Assembly: GCA_964531215.1 (NCBI GenBank)
Contig: CAZHFK010000019.1
Span: forward strand, 1 to 21,189
Source: WJKP01 sp964531215
Lineage (GTDB): Bacteria > Patescibacteriota > Patescibacteriia > CAIXNZ01
Direction: 5' to 3'
Length of the DNA: 21,189 bases
A program made the translations under genes and the position numbers. Positions within the stretch are counted from its first letter, which is position 1. Each line of letters starts with the position of its first letter. The notes under the pieces are model-generated. The model was not told the origin of the DNA, made no database searches, and was given only the letters and a program-made list of their open reading frames with translations. This document shows, in pieces, positions 6,046-13,863 of the stretch.

Positions 6046-6582
6046 TTAAAAAAAATTAACATTCATCTTATTAAGATGCTCAGAATGAAGTGTCCAGTCA
6101 AGCATTAAATTATCAGTTCCTTGATACTGGAATTCAGCAGAATCTATCAGCCCGTTTTTAAAAGTTATTTCAACTTTTAAAATCTTCATACTCTTACGCT
6201 CAAAAATTATAACGCGTCTTAAATATTGAGGCCCATTATATTCAGTCGGAAAATCATAAATTGTTTCAACAACAATCTTATCTCCTCGTTCAGTTCTGAT
6301 ACTTTTTGATTTTAAAGTAAATCCATTTGATTCACCTGTTTCTTCCCACTGGGAGCCTTCTTTATGAAGTGTTTCAGCCGGAAAGCCGGTCAGCAAATCA
6401 ATCGGACTATTTTTACTGGCATAACAATCGCAAACCAGCAAAGTGCCTTTTTGCTCAAACTTTAAAGCACAAAAAGCAGCCAACTCAATCATTTTATTAT
6501 CCGGTAAAAATTCCTGACTTTTTTGTAACCACCAGTTGCCCGAAGCAATACCACTATAAACTTCCACAATATTTCTTGGCAT
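6046..6582 (-). CDS. Orphan soluble protein, 178 aa
   Basis: No family is recognised. The start at 6580-6582 is firm, with AGGAGGA at 6587-6593. The protein lacks a signal peptide or membrane helix and looks like an alpha/beta or beta-rich soluble domain: alternating strands such as KGTLLVCDCYAS (45-56), KIVVETIYDFP (102-112), RRVIIFERKSMKILKVEITF (122-141) and SAEFQYQG (147-154). Aromatic residues are frequent (W17, W18, W79, W163). The series of antiparallel-looking strands recalls small ligand-binding or lipocalin-like folds, but that is only an impression. It stands alone between the HD gene and hppA with its own terminator. A -35-like TTGACT lies upstream near 6630, but the -10 is uncertain. 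Confidence 0.75.
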   Translation of the reverse strand: MPRNIVEVYSGIASGNWWLQKSQEFLPDNKMIELAAFCALKFEQKGTLLVCDCYASKNSPIDLLTGFPAETLHKEGSQWEETGESNGFTLKSKSIRTERGDKIVVETIYDFPTEYNGPQYLRRVIIFERKSMKILKVEITFKNGLIDSAEFQYQGTDNLMLDWTLHSEHLNKMNVNFF

Positions 6583-6664
6583 TTTCTCCTCCTTTTACAA
6601 TATTATAATGACTTTTACATAAAAAATAAAAAAAGTCAAGATAAAAAATTGGTAAACTTTTTTT

Positions 6665-6697
6665 AAAAAAATACCCTGTACCATATAGCACAGGGTA
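6665..6697 (-). terminator. hppA terminator
   Basis: An 8-bp perfect stem (6672-6679 with 6690-6697, TACCCTGT/ACAGGGTA) with a 10-nt loop, followed by seven T on the minus strand (6665-6671). It begins 30 nt after the hppA stop. Confidence 0.9.
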
Positions 6698-6726
6698 AAA
6701 AATAATATTTTTACTAATTTTTTATA

Positions 6727-8715
6727 TTAGAGTAATAAAAGCCCTACAATTAATAACGCTACAATATTCAATATCTTAATCATTGGGTTAATTGCCGGAC
6801 CAGCAGTATCTTTATAAGGGTCGCCGACAGTATCACCCGTAACAGCTGCTTTATGAGCTTCAGAACCTTTACCGCCATAATTACCTTCTTCAATATATTT
6901 CTTTGCATTATCCCAAGCACCACCGCCGGAAGTCATAGAAATAGCCACAAATATACCGGTAATAATTGAACCAACCAATAAACCGCCCAAAGCATGAACA
7001 CCTAAAACAAGACCGATCAAAATCGGCACAACAACCGGAATCAAGGCCGGAATAATCATTTCCTTAATGGCTGCTTTAGTAACCAAATCAACTGTACGAC
7101 CATAATCAGGCTTTTCTGTACCGTCCATAATACCCGGTTTTTCTTTGAACTGGTTGCGAACTTCTTGCACTACTTGCCCGGCAGCTTTACCCACAGCCTG
7201 CATTGATAATGCCCCAAAATAAAATGGTAAAAGACCACCAATAAATAAACCGACCAATACTTTGGGATCATTAATTAAAAATTCAAAACCTTCTGGTAAA
7301 GCATGAGTAAAATCAGCAAATAAAACTAATGCTGCCAAAGCTGCTGAAGCAATGGCATAACCCTTAGTCACAGCTTTGGTTGTATTACCCACTGCATCTA
7401 AAGGATCGGTAATGTTTCGAACTTCTTCTGGAAGTTCTGCCATTTCAGCAATCCCACCGGCATTATCAGTAATCGGACCATAAGAATCAATTGCCACAAT
7501 AATACCGGCCATTGATAACATGGCCATAGCAGCTACAGCTATACCATAAAGCCCGGCCAGCCAATAAGCGCCTAAAATTCCGGCACAAATAACTAAAATC
7601 GGCCAAGCAGTAGATTTCATAGAAACAGCTAAGCCGGCAATAATATTAGTACCATGACCAGATTCAGAAGCTTTGGCAATATCTTTAACCGGTTTATATT
7701 TGGTAGAAGTATAATATTCAGTAATAATTACCATGGCAGCAGTTACAACCAAACCAATCAAAGCTGCTAAATAAATATTTAAAACAGCAAATTGGTTTTG
7801 CTCGGACATTAACCAAGTCGTAATAGGATAAAAAGCAATTGCCGCAACAAGACCTGAAGCAAACAATCCTTTATACAAAGCTCCCATTATATTTTTTTTA
7901 GCACCAAGACGAATAAAAAAACTGCCAATAATTGAAGCGATAATAGCTACGCCACCCAGAACTAAAGGATATAAAATAGCATTTTCTAAATTAATAAAAA
8001 TTAAAGAACCCAAAAGCATGGTAGCAATTGCAGTAACTGCATAAGTTTCAAATAAATCAGCTGCCATTCCTGCGCAATCACCAACATTATCACCTACATT
8101 ATCAGCAATCACTGCCGGATTACGAGGATCATCTTCTGGGATGCCCGCTTCAACTTTACCGACTAAATCAGCGCCTACATCAGCCGCCTTAGTAAAAATA
8201 CCGCCGCCTAAACGGGCAAAAATAGAAATTAAAGAACCGCCAAAACCTAACCCAACCAAAGCTTGCAAATCATTAGTCAGCAAATAAAATAAAGTTAAAC
8301 CCAAAAGACCTAAACCAACCACTAAAAACCCTGTTACTGCACCACCTCTGACAGCTACATTTAAAGCTGGTTTTAAGCCTTGTTTTGCAGCTTCAGCTGT
8401 TCTTACATTAGCTCTGACCGAGATATTCATACCAATATATCCGGCTGCCCCCGATAAAACAGCTCCCAATAAAAAGCCTAATGCTGTTGTCCAGTTTAAA
8501 GCCAAACCAATCAAAATAAATAAAATTACAGCGACAAGGCTAATAGTTTTATATTGACGATTAAGATAAGCTTGAGCACCGTCCTGAATCGCTTTGGCAA
8601 TTTCTTGCATTTTTTCATCACCTTTTGGTAATTTTAAAATTAATTTAATCAAAATCACCCCATAAATCAAAGCTAAAAGAGCGGCAATTAACGCAAAAAT
8701 AATACTTGGTTCCAT
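6727..8715 (-). CDS. hppA: Membrane-bound proton-pumping pyrophosphatase
   Basis: This integral membrane enzyme hydrolyses pyrophosphate and uses the energy to pump ions out of the cytoplasm. The 662 residues form about 15-16 hydrophobic helices, the usual family size. The pyrophosphate-binding signature runs from DLVGKVEAG (183-191) through EDDPRNPAVIADNVGDNVGD (194-213). Further conserved blocks are DAVGNTTKAVTKGYA (440-454), SGGGAWDNAKKYIEEG (596-611) and GDTVGDPYKDTAGPAINP (628-645). Position 447 in GNTTKA is lysine. In this family lysine there marks the K+-independent, H+-pumping class, while alanine marks the K+-dependent class. The gene is divergent from the M23 peptidase, has a promoter at 8821-8849, a leader of about 100 nt with hairpins, no SD, and its own terminator. 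Sparing ATP this way fits a minimal-metabolism organism (inference). Confidence 0.97.
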   Translation of the reverse strand: MEPSIIFALIAALLALIYGVILIKLILKLPKGDEKMQEIAKAIQDGAQAYLNRQYKTISLVAVILFILIGLALNWTTALGFLLGAVLSGAAGYIGMNISVRANVRTAEAAKQGLKPALNVAVRGGAVTGFLVVGLGLLGLTLFYLLTNDLQALVGLGFGGSLISIFARLGGGIFTKAADVGADLVGKVEAGIPEDDPRNPAVIADNVGDNVGDCAGMAADLFETYAVTAIATMLLGSLIFINLENAILYPLVLGGVAIIASIIGSFFIRLGAKKNIMGALYKGLFASGLVAAIAFYPITTWLMSEQNQFAVLNIYLAALIGLVVTAAMVIITEYYTSTKYKPVKDIAKASESGHGTNIIAGLAVSMKSTAWPILVICAGILGAYWLAGLYGIAVAAMAMLSMAGIIVAIDSYGPITDNAGGIAEMAELPEEVRNITDPLDAVGNTTKAVTKGYAIASAALAALVLFADFTHALPEGFEFLINDPKVLVGLFIGGLLPFYFGALSMQAVGKAAGQVVQEVRNQFKEKPGIMDGTEKPDYGRTVDLVTKAAIKEMIIPALIPVVVPILIGLVLGVHALGGLLVGSIITGIFVAISMTSGGGAWDNAKKYIEEGNYGGKGSEAHKAAVTGDTVGDPYKDTAGPAINPMIKILNIVALLIVGLLLL

Positions 8716-8742
8716 AAATTATCATTTTATTAATTAATAAAT

Positions 8743-8791
8743 AAGCCGATTAATGGCTTTTTTTATAATTTCCAATGGCTAAAATTAGCCA
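8743..8791 (-). promoter_or_regulatory. Two hairpins in the hppA leader
   Basis: In the roughly 100-nt hppA leader, TGGCTAA/TTAGCCA (8776-8782 with 8785-8791) forms a near-perfect 16-bp palindrome. AAGCC/GGCTT (8743-8747 with 8755-8759) forms a second stem. The segment AATGGCT occurs twice about 21 bp apart (near 8753 and 8774). The region may act as RNA structure or as a DNA operator. No known riboswitch is recognised. Confidence 0.4.
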
Positions 8792-8820
8792 AATTTATTT
8801 TAAATTAAAATCATATTAAT

Positions 8821-8849
8821 ATTTTAGCTTTTAGTCTCTTAACTGTCAA
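8821..8849 (-). promoter_or_regulatory. hppA promoter
   Basis: TTGACA (8844-8849), 17-bp spacer, TAAAAT (8821-8826). Predicted start near 8814. It is back to back with the M23 gene promoter; the two -35 boxes are 23 bp apart. Confidence 0.75.
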
Positions 8850-8872
8850 TAATAAAACCCATAAGCTTAATC

Positions 8873-8901
8873 TTGACATAAAAGAATACCTGCTATATAC
8901 T
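8873..8901 (+). promoter_or_regulatory. Promoter of the LysM/M23 gene
   Basis: TTGACA (8873-8878), 17-bp spacer, TATACT (8896-8901). Predicted start near 8908, giving a leader of about 80 nt that contains the hairpin at 8931-8972. Confidence 0.8.
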
Positions 8902-8930
8902 GATATATATAATTCATTTTACTTTTAAGG

Positions 8931-8972
8931 TATTTTTTAGTCAGGCCACGGTCTGGTTTAAACTAAAAAATA
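8931..8972 (+). promoter_or_regulatory. 11-bp hairpin in the M23 gene leader
   Basis: Arms 8931-8941 and 8962-8972 pair perfectly over 11 bp around a 20-nt GC-richer loop, in which CCA (8946-8948) can pair with TGG (8954-8956). It ends 15 nt before the TTG start codon and there is no SD, so it may influence translation initiation. It is too short to be a ydaO-type c-di-AMP riboswitch, a class often found before cell-wall hydrolases. Confidence 0.5.
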
Positions 8973-8987
8973 ATCTGGTAAATTGAA

Positions 8988-10349
8988 TTGGGAAAAAAAC
9001 ATATTAGTAGATCAATCAAACATTTTTTTGTTAAATTTCTTCTAACCTTTATAAAAGGCTTTAATCAGATTATAAAGTCCTTTTTTTGTTTTTTAAAAAA
9101 ATTATTTTTAAAACCAATAAAAAAAATTTTAATAATTTTCTATAAATTAATAATTTTAAATTTTTATAAATCTTACTATTTACTTGGCAGGTTAATTAAA
9201 TTAATTATTCCTTCAGATAAAATTAAACCTGTTTATCTTTTTCTTAATAAATACATTTCTCATATCATTATTATTATACTGGTAATTAGTGTTAGTTTTG
9301 CTAATTTTACAAATACTGAAACAAGGGCTGAAGGTTTTGGTGAAAAAAGTTATTTATTTGCTTTGGCCACAGGAGGGAATATGGAAGATGAATATATTGA
9401 AGAAACATTAGCCTCAATTGAACAGCCAGCTGTTACCAGTTATTTGAATTCTCAAACCACGGCTGTTTCCGCTAACCAACAAATACTAACTACCAAAGAA
9501 GCGGCGAAACAAGAAGACAATTCTGTCTTAGCCGGTGATTCTTCTACCTTGGTTAAACCGGAAATTTCTTCGATGGAAGCTTCTAAAAAACACCGAGACA
9601 AGCCAGTTGAATATATTGTTCAATCAGGAGATACTATCAGTTCTATTGCTGATAAATTTGGTATTAGCACTAATACTATTTTGTGGGAAAACAGTTTAAG
9701 TAAATCTAGTTTAATAAAGCCTGACCAAAAATTAACTATTTTGCCAACCAGCGGTGTTTCACATAAAATTGCCAGCGGTGATACGATTGCCAAAATTGCA
9801 AAAAAATATCAGGCGGAAGAAGAAAAAATAATTGAATTCAATAAACTAGCGGATGCTACAGATATTCAGGTTGGCCAAACTATTTTTATTCCCGAAGGCC
9901 AACCTTATTATGTGCCGATTAAAACCAATACCCGTTTAGCTTCTGTTAAAAAAATCTTTACACCGACTCAAGTTTCTGCGCCGACAGGCGGCAAAATGCT
10001 TTGGCCTACAACAGCTCGTCGTATTTCACAATATTATAATTGGCGTCATACTGGTTTGGATATTGACGGTGATTTTGGCGATCCAATTTGGGCGCCTGAA
10101 GACGGAGTAGTTACCAAAGTCGCTTATTTAAAATATGGTTATGGTTATCATGTAATTCTTGATCATGGTGGCGGTAAAACAACCCTATATGCTCATTTTC
10201 AAAAAATCTATGTTCAGCCAGGCCAAACAGTAGCCCGAGGTGAAGTTCTGGGTGAAATGGGCTCAACCGGCTATTCAACCGGCTCGCATCTTCATTTTGA
10301 AGTCAGGTTTAGCGGTAAAAAATATAATCCATTGAATTATATCAGATAA
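8988..10349 (+). CDS. Membrane-anchored LysM and M23 (LytM-type) peptidoglycan endopeptidase
   Basis: The 453-residue protein is a predicted cell-wall hydrolase or divisome regulator. A basic, F- and I-rich N-terminus (1-90) leads to a transmembrane helix (about 91-107, SHIIIIILVISVSFANF). A linker (about 108-205) follows, then two LysM peptidoglycan-binding repeats (about 207-253 and 257-302, each with a SGDTI core), then an M23 domain (about 338-453). Zinc ligands are H354 and D358 (HTGLD) and H436 (HLHFE); H403 (YAHF) and H434 are the other active-site histidines. All are present, so it is probably active. The start is TTG at 8988: a stop lies at 8979-8981 and no ATG occurs in frame until residue 132. 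No SD is seen. The odd basic N-terminus may contain amphipathic helices. The next gene has its own promoter directly downstream. Confidence 0.92.
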   Translation: MGKKHISRSIKHFFVKFLLTFIKGFNQIIKSFFCFLKKLFLKPIKKILIIFYKLIILNFYKSYYLLGRLIKLIIPSDKIKPVYLFLNKYISHIIIIILVISVSFANFTNTETRAEGFGEKSYLFALATGGNMEDEYIEETLASIEQPAVTSYLNSQTTAVSANQQILTTKEAAKQEDNSVLAGDSSTLVKPEISSMEASKKHRDKPVEYIVQSGDTISSIADKFGISTNTILWENSLSKSSLIKPDQKLTILPTSGVSHKIASGDTIAKIAKKYQAEEEKIIEFNKLADATDIQVGQTIFIPEGQPYYVPIKTNTRLASVKKIFTPTQVSAPTGGKMLWPTTARRISQYYNWRHTGLDIDGDFGDPIWAPEDGVVTKVAYLKYGYGYHVILDHGGGKTTLYAHFQKIYVQPGQTVARGEVLGEMGSTGYSTGSHLHFEVRFSGKKYNPLNYIR

Positions 10350-10359
10350 TGACAAGCTC

Positions 10360-10387
10360 TTGACAAATTACTTTATTGTGCTAAGCT
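10360..10387 (+). promoter_or_regulatory. Promoter of the 97-aa gene (TGC-TAAGCT type)
   Basis: TTGACA (10360-10365), 16-bp spacer ending in TGC, TAAGCT (10382-10387). Predicted start near 10394, with a leader of about 34 nt ending in a strong AGGAGGG. It lies 10 bp after the M23 stop, so the two genes are probably separate units. Confidence 0.65.
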
Positions 10388-10427
10388 AAAATATAAACCA
10401 ATTGTGCCTTAAAAAGGAGGGAATATA

Positions 10428-10721
10428 ATGGATAAAGCGCTTGTTGAGCATGTTTTTAATAAAATTGCCTACTTCCATTTTTTAGCTGGAGGTGATGACG
10501 TAAGCCAAACAGCAAGAATGCCACTAAAAAAAGGTGAAATAATTTCACCTCAGGAAAAGGGACTTTTAGAACAATACTTTCTTTCACTGCTGTCTGATAA
10601 AAAAGCCCGCGTCAGCATCGGCATCATCAGCAATAATACTTTAACAGTCAGCTTTAGCGGCTTCACCAAAAATGAATTCGATCTTATTGAAAATATTTTA
10701 AAGGAGATGATCCAAAAATAA
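10428..10721 (+). CDS. Small orphan protein, 97 aa
   Basis: No family is recognised. The start is firm: AGGAGGG lies 8 nt before the ATG. The protein looks soluble and alpha/beta. It starts MDKALVEHVFNKIAYFHFLA (1-20, probably a helix), has a charged loop with KKGEIISPQEKG (34-45), a helix LLEQYFLSLLSDKKA (46-60), and two strands VSIGIISNN (62-70) and TLTVSFSGF (71-79), and ends in a helix (83-97). There is no metal-binding cysteine cluster. A perfect 8-3-8 inverted repeat (10532-10550) lies inside the coding region. It is convergent with the operon to its right and shares a bidirectional terminator with it. The strong promoter and SD suggest good expression. Confidence 0.75.
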   Translation: MDKALVEHVFNKIAYFHFLAGGDDVSQTARMPLKKGEIISPQEKGLLEQYFLSLLSDKKARVSIGIISNNTLTVSFSGFTKNEFDLIENILKEMIQK

Positions 10722-10755
10722 AAAGCACCCGCAAACATACGGTGCTTTTTTATTA
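10720..10755. terminator. Bidirectional terminator between convergent genes
   Basis: Arms 10721-10729 and 10741-10749 (AAAAGCACC/GGTGCTTTT) with an 11-nt loop. A T tract follows on the plus strand (to 10751) and a T-rich stretch on the minus strand. It serves the 97-aa gene (stop 10719-10721) and the acidic 320-aa gene (stop 10771). Confidence 0.88.
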
Positions 10756-10770
10756 TAGCTTAATTAACTA

Positions 10771-11733
10771 TTAAAATGGAGAGGGAAAATATTCCCCGAT
10801 TTTATTATTTAACTTTTCACGTTCTTTTTCTATCTGATCCAAAGAACTAATTCTATTTTCTAAAATCTGGCCAATAAAAGCTAGATTTTTAACATCAAAA
10901 ATTTCTGAAACATCTAAATCTTTAAAATCTTTCAATATTGTTTTTAATTGCTCTCTTTTTTCTTCTGACATTTCCCCATATTCAAATTCTTGTTTAGTCA
11001 GAGATTCCAATTCCCAATCAATAATTTGTGATAATTTATCTTTAATATTTGCTAATCGTTTTTCAATAACTTTATCCGAAACATCGTCGCCAACTAATTC
11101 TTGACCTCTTAAATATTTAATATTATTTTCATCCATTAATTCATCAAAGGTATTGGCATAAGAAAGATACACTCTATCAAACGGTAACTCAATTTCTTCA
11201 CCGGTCGCTTCATCGTATTGAGTCTTGGTCTTTTTCATAAAATTATCTATTTTTTTAAATTTTTGCTCCAATTTATGTCTTTCAATTAAATCTTTAATTA
11301 TATTTTTATCCAAATCACTAGAAATTGCTTCTAATTTTTCAATAAAACTTTCAATATCAGTATTTTTAATATCAAAAAATAAATGCAATTTAGCTGACTC
11401 AGCCCCTTCTTCTTGTTTAATTTTAAAATATTCCTGTAAAATAGGCATTAAATCAATATCTTTTAAAGCTTGTAAATTATTGGTTAATTCTTCTCCTGCT
11501 GGGATTAATTCTTGCAAATTATCATCTACGGGCTTACCTTGAACTAAATTACGAATATCATCATAAAGATAAAAACCTGTTTCTTTGGCTAATTGTTGTT
11601 TTTTTTCAATATCTTGTTCTGTTGAATCAGCCTTTAAATCGGCTTTTTCTTGTTCTGTTAAATCAAAAACATCCTCAAAAGCAAATTCATCGTTACCCTG
11701 ATTATTATTAACTGGTTTTTCACCATTAGGCAT
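10771..11733 (-). CDS. Acidic helical orphan protein, 320 aa, in operon with comM
   Basis: No family is recognised. The protein is strongly charged and acidic, rich in E, D, K and Q, with no signal peptide, membrane helix or cysteine. It appears mostly helical, with probable coiled-coil segments around 130-170 (DIESFIEKLEAISSDLDKN onward), 215-265 and 295-312. Short loops carry glycine and proline, for example TGEEIELPFD (177-186). The N-terminal 30 residues are N-, E- and G-rich and probably disordered. Its ATG lies 9 nt after the comM stop and no promoter or SD is seen between them, so it should be co-transcribed with comM. It could be a partner or regulator of the ComM helicase, or simply a co-expressed cytoplasmic protein; nothing in the sequence decides. 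Confidence 0.75.
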   Translation of the reverse strand: MPNGEKPVNNNQGNDEFAFEDVFDLTEQEKADLKADSTEQDIEKKQQLAKETGFYLYDDIRNLVQGKPVDDNLQELIPAGEELTNNLQALKDIDLMPILQEYFKIKQEEGAESAKLHLFFDIKNTDIESFIEKLEAISSDLDKNIIKDLIERHKLEQKFKKIDNFMKKTKTQYDEATGEEIELPFDRVYLSYANTFDELMDENNIKYLRGQELVGDDVSDKVIEKRLANIKDKLSQIIDWELESLTKQEFEYGEMSEEKREQLKTILKDFKDLDVSEIFDVKNLAFIGQILENRISSLDQIEKEREKLNNKIGEYFPSPF

Positions 11734-11742
11734 AAATATTAA

Positions 11743-13260
11743 TTATTGTTTAAATCGATATTGTAAAGCTTCAGCCAAATGGGGAGTTTGGATTTCGGAC
11801 TGATTAGCTAAATCCGCTATGGTTCGGGCTAATTTTAAGATTCTGTGATAAGTCCTGGCTGAAAGTTGAAATTGATTAACAGCATTTTTTAATAAAGCTT
11901 TTCCCTGATTATCTATCTGACAAAACTCTTTTATCTCTGGTGCTTTCATTTCACTATTATACATTATTTGTGTCAATTTGTCAAACCTATTTTTTTGAAT
12001 TTTACGAGCGGTTTCAACCCTTTGCCTTATCTTAACAGAACTTTCAGCCACTTTTTCTTTGGTTAATTCTTCAAAACTTAACCGAGGCACCTCGATTTGT
12101 AAATCAATCCTATCAATTAAAGGCCCGGAAATTTTTTGCTGATATTTAATTATTTGACCAGGGGAACAAGTACATTGTTTTTCCGGATCTGAAGCAAAAC
12201 CGCACGGGCAAGGATTTTGAGCAGCAATTAAAATAAAACTGGCCGGATAAGTCAATGTGCCTGAAGCGCGGGAAATAGAAACAATCCCATCCTCCAAAGG
12301 CTGACGTAAATTTTCCAAAACTTTACGAGGAAATTCAGTAAATTCATCTAAAAATAAAACTCCCCGATGTGCCAAACTAATCTCTCCGGGTCTGGGAATT
12401 CGTCCGCCTCCAACCAAGGCCACCCCGGAAGAAGAATGATGAGGTGAACGAAAAGGTCGTGATTTTATTAATGGCTGATCATGGGGCAACAAACCAGATA
12501 CACTATATATTTTAGTTACTTCCAAAACTTCTGCCAAAGTCATTTGAGGCATAATTGAAGCAACTGCCTGTGCCAATAAAGTCTTGCCAGAACCTGGCGG
12601 TCCACTCATTAAGATGTTATGAGCACCGGCTGTCGCAATTTCCAAAGCGCGCTTAACATGTTCTTGTCCTTGAATATAAGCCATATCAACGCTAAATTCT
12701 TCATTTTCAAAATCAAGAGATGCTTGTTCTTTAATCGGCTGTATTGAATTTTTTTCAAGCAAATGCTCAACTATTTCAGTTAAATTGCGAACCGGATAAA
12801 TATTTAAATCATTTATTAAACTGGCTTCCCGGGCATTAATCCAGGGTAAAAAAATATTTTTAAAACCTTGTTCTTTGGCAAAAATTACTGCCGGTAAAAT
12901 ACCATTAGTAGGGCGTAAATTACCTTCCAAAGATAATTCACCGATAAATAAATTATCTTGTAAATTTATGTCCAATTCCAGAGTATTGACTAAAATTCCC
13001 ACCGCCATGGCCAAATCATAAGCAGCACCTTCTTTTTTTAAATCAGCCGGAGCTAAATTTACTACGATTTTTTTAGTATAAGGATAATCAAAATTACAGT
13101 TTTTAATGGCTAAACGTATTCTGGCTTTAGCTTCTTGCACGGCAGTATCGCCTAGACCGACAATAAAAAAATCAGGCTTGCCCATAGAAACATCAACCTC
13201 AACTTCTACCAGCTGAGGATTTAAGCCAATGACTGCAACTGAGTTTAATTTGGTTAACAT
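11743..13260 (-). CDS. comM: ComM/YifB-family AAA+ ATPase (Mg-chelatase-like)
   Basis: ComM is a ring helicase that promotes branch migration when incoming single-stranded DNA recombines during natural transformation. This 505-residue protein has the family layout: an N-terminal Lon/ribosomal-S5-like domain (1-170, with VVNLAPADLKKEG at 66-78), a Mg-chelatase AAA+ domain, and a C-terminal helical domain (about 400-505). Motifs are Walker A GPPGSGKT (220-227), Walker B VLFLDEF (301-307), a cysteine cluster C351, C353, C363 and C365 (CPCG and CTC), and an arginine-finger-like GPLIDRIDL (379-387). Length is typical. There is no SD. A promoter at 13267-13295 places the predicted start at or beside the A of the ATG, so the mRNA is probably leaderless. 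It is the first gene of a two-gene operon. A role in DNA uptake here is inference from the family. Confidence 0.95.
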   Translation of the reverse strand: MLTKLNSVAVIGLNPQLVEVEVDVSMGKPDFFIVGLGDTAVQEAKARIRLAIKNCNFDYPYTKKIVVNLAPADLKKEGAAYDLAMAVGILVNTLELDINLQDNLFIGELSLEGNLRPTNGILPAVIFAKEQGFKNIFLPWINAREASLINDLNIYPVRNLTEIVEHLLEKNSIQPIKEQASLDFENEEFSVDMAYIQGQEHVKRALEIATAGAHNILMSGPPGSGKTLLAQAVASIMPQMTLAEVLEVTKIYSVSGLLPHDQPLIKSRPFRSPHHSSSGVALVGGGRIPRPGEISLAHRGVLFLDEFTEFPRKVLENLRQPLEDGIVSISRASGTLTYPASFILIAAQNPCPCGFASDPEKQCTCSPGQIIKYQQKISGPLIDRIDLQIEVPRLSFEELTKEKVAESSVKIRQRVETARKIQKNRFDKLTQIMYNSEMKAPEIKEFCQIDNQGKALLKNAVNQFQLSARTYHRILKLARTIADLANQSEIQTPHLAEALQYRFKQ

Positions 13261-13266
13261 ATTATA

Positions 13267-13295
13267 ATTTTACTTTTTTATTGCCTGACAGTCAA
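13267..13295 (-). promoter_or_regulatory. comM promoter, leaderless geometry
   Basis: TTGACT (13290-13295), 17-bp spacer, TAAAAT (13267-13272), then exactly 6 nt to the ATG at 13258-13260. With normal -10 to start spacing, transcription begins at the start codon. The -35 overlaps the T tract of the preceding terminator. Confidence 0.65.
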
Positions 13296-13324
13296 AAAAG
13301 CCCTGAGTCAACAGGGCTTTTTTA
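13293..13324 (-). terminator. Terminator of the DUF5684 gene
   Basis: An 11-bp stem (13295-13305 with 13312-13322, AAAAAGCCCTG/CAGGGCTTTTT) with a 6-nt loop and T tracts on both strands. It lies 14 nt past the stop at 13338 and directly before the comM promoter. Confidence 0.92.
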
Positions 13325-13337
13325 TCTTTAAATAATT

Positions 13338-13823
13338 CTATTGTACTTGGCCGGGTTGCTGTGGCATTTGTGGTTGATCTGATTGTGATTGTTCTGATTG
13401 GGCTTCAGGCGGTGTTTGGAATTTTTGTGGTTGTTGAGTCTGCCCCGGCTGCATTGGTGTTGATACATCGGTAAAAGCCAGATAACCAGGCAAAACAACA
13501 TCACTAATCGGTAAAATACTTAAAATACCTAGCCATTGAGGCCGATTTCTGGTTTTAGCAATTTCCATCCATAATAAAACATAAGCCACAATATTAACAA
13601 CCGGGATCAAAAACAAAAGTATCCACCAATAAAATTTCTTGGCTACTCCGATTAAAATAAAAATATTAACGATCGGAATAAAAGCCCAAATCCCGCCCGA
13701 AACATTATTTTTCTTGGCTAAAATATAAATGGAGTATGAAAAATAAAAATAAAAAATAATGTTTAATAAAGAATTGGCTAAAGAATTATTAATAAAGCTT
13801 GCAATTATAGTTAGAGTTAACAT
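13338..13823 (-). CDS. DUF5684-like membrane protein with a P/Q-rich tail
   Basis: The 161-residue protein matches the general pattern of DUF5684: short polytopic membrane proteins with IPIxN and WWWxLLxxxPxxN-like segments. Here these are GGIWAFIPIVNIFILIGVA (43-61) and FYWWILLFLIPVVNIVAYVL (64-83). Hydrophobic helices fall at about 3-33, 45-61, 66-88 and 98-115. After about residue 118 the chain becomes a hydrophilic tail of repeated Q, P and S (PQKFQTPPE, SEQSQSDQPQ), probably disordered. The family has no established function to my knowledge. There is no SD; a TATAAT-like box lies about 25-30 nt upstream, without a good -35. A strong terminator follows. It lies after the dksA-like operon but probably outside it. 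Confidence 0.8.
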   Translation of the reverse strand: MLTLTIIASFINNSLANSLLNIIFYFYFSYSIYILAKKNNVSGGIWAFIPIVNIFILIGVAKKFYWWILLFLIPVVNIVAYVLLWMEIAKTRNRPQWLGILSILPISDVVLPGYLAFTDVSTPMQPGQTQQPQKFQTPPEAQSEQSQSDQPQMPQQPGQVQ

Positions 13824-13863
13824 ATAATTTTTAATTTTTTAATTAATATTATATATAAATGAA

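Noticed and set aside
8931..8972. ydaO-type c-di-AMP riboswitch before the LysM/M23 gene
   Set aside because: The leader is about 80 nt, too short, and none of the conserved ydaO segments is seen.
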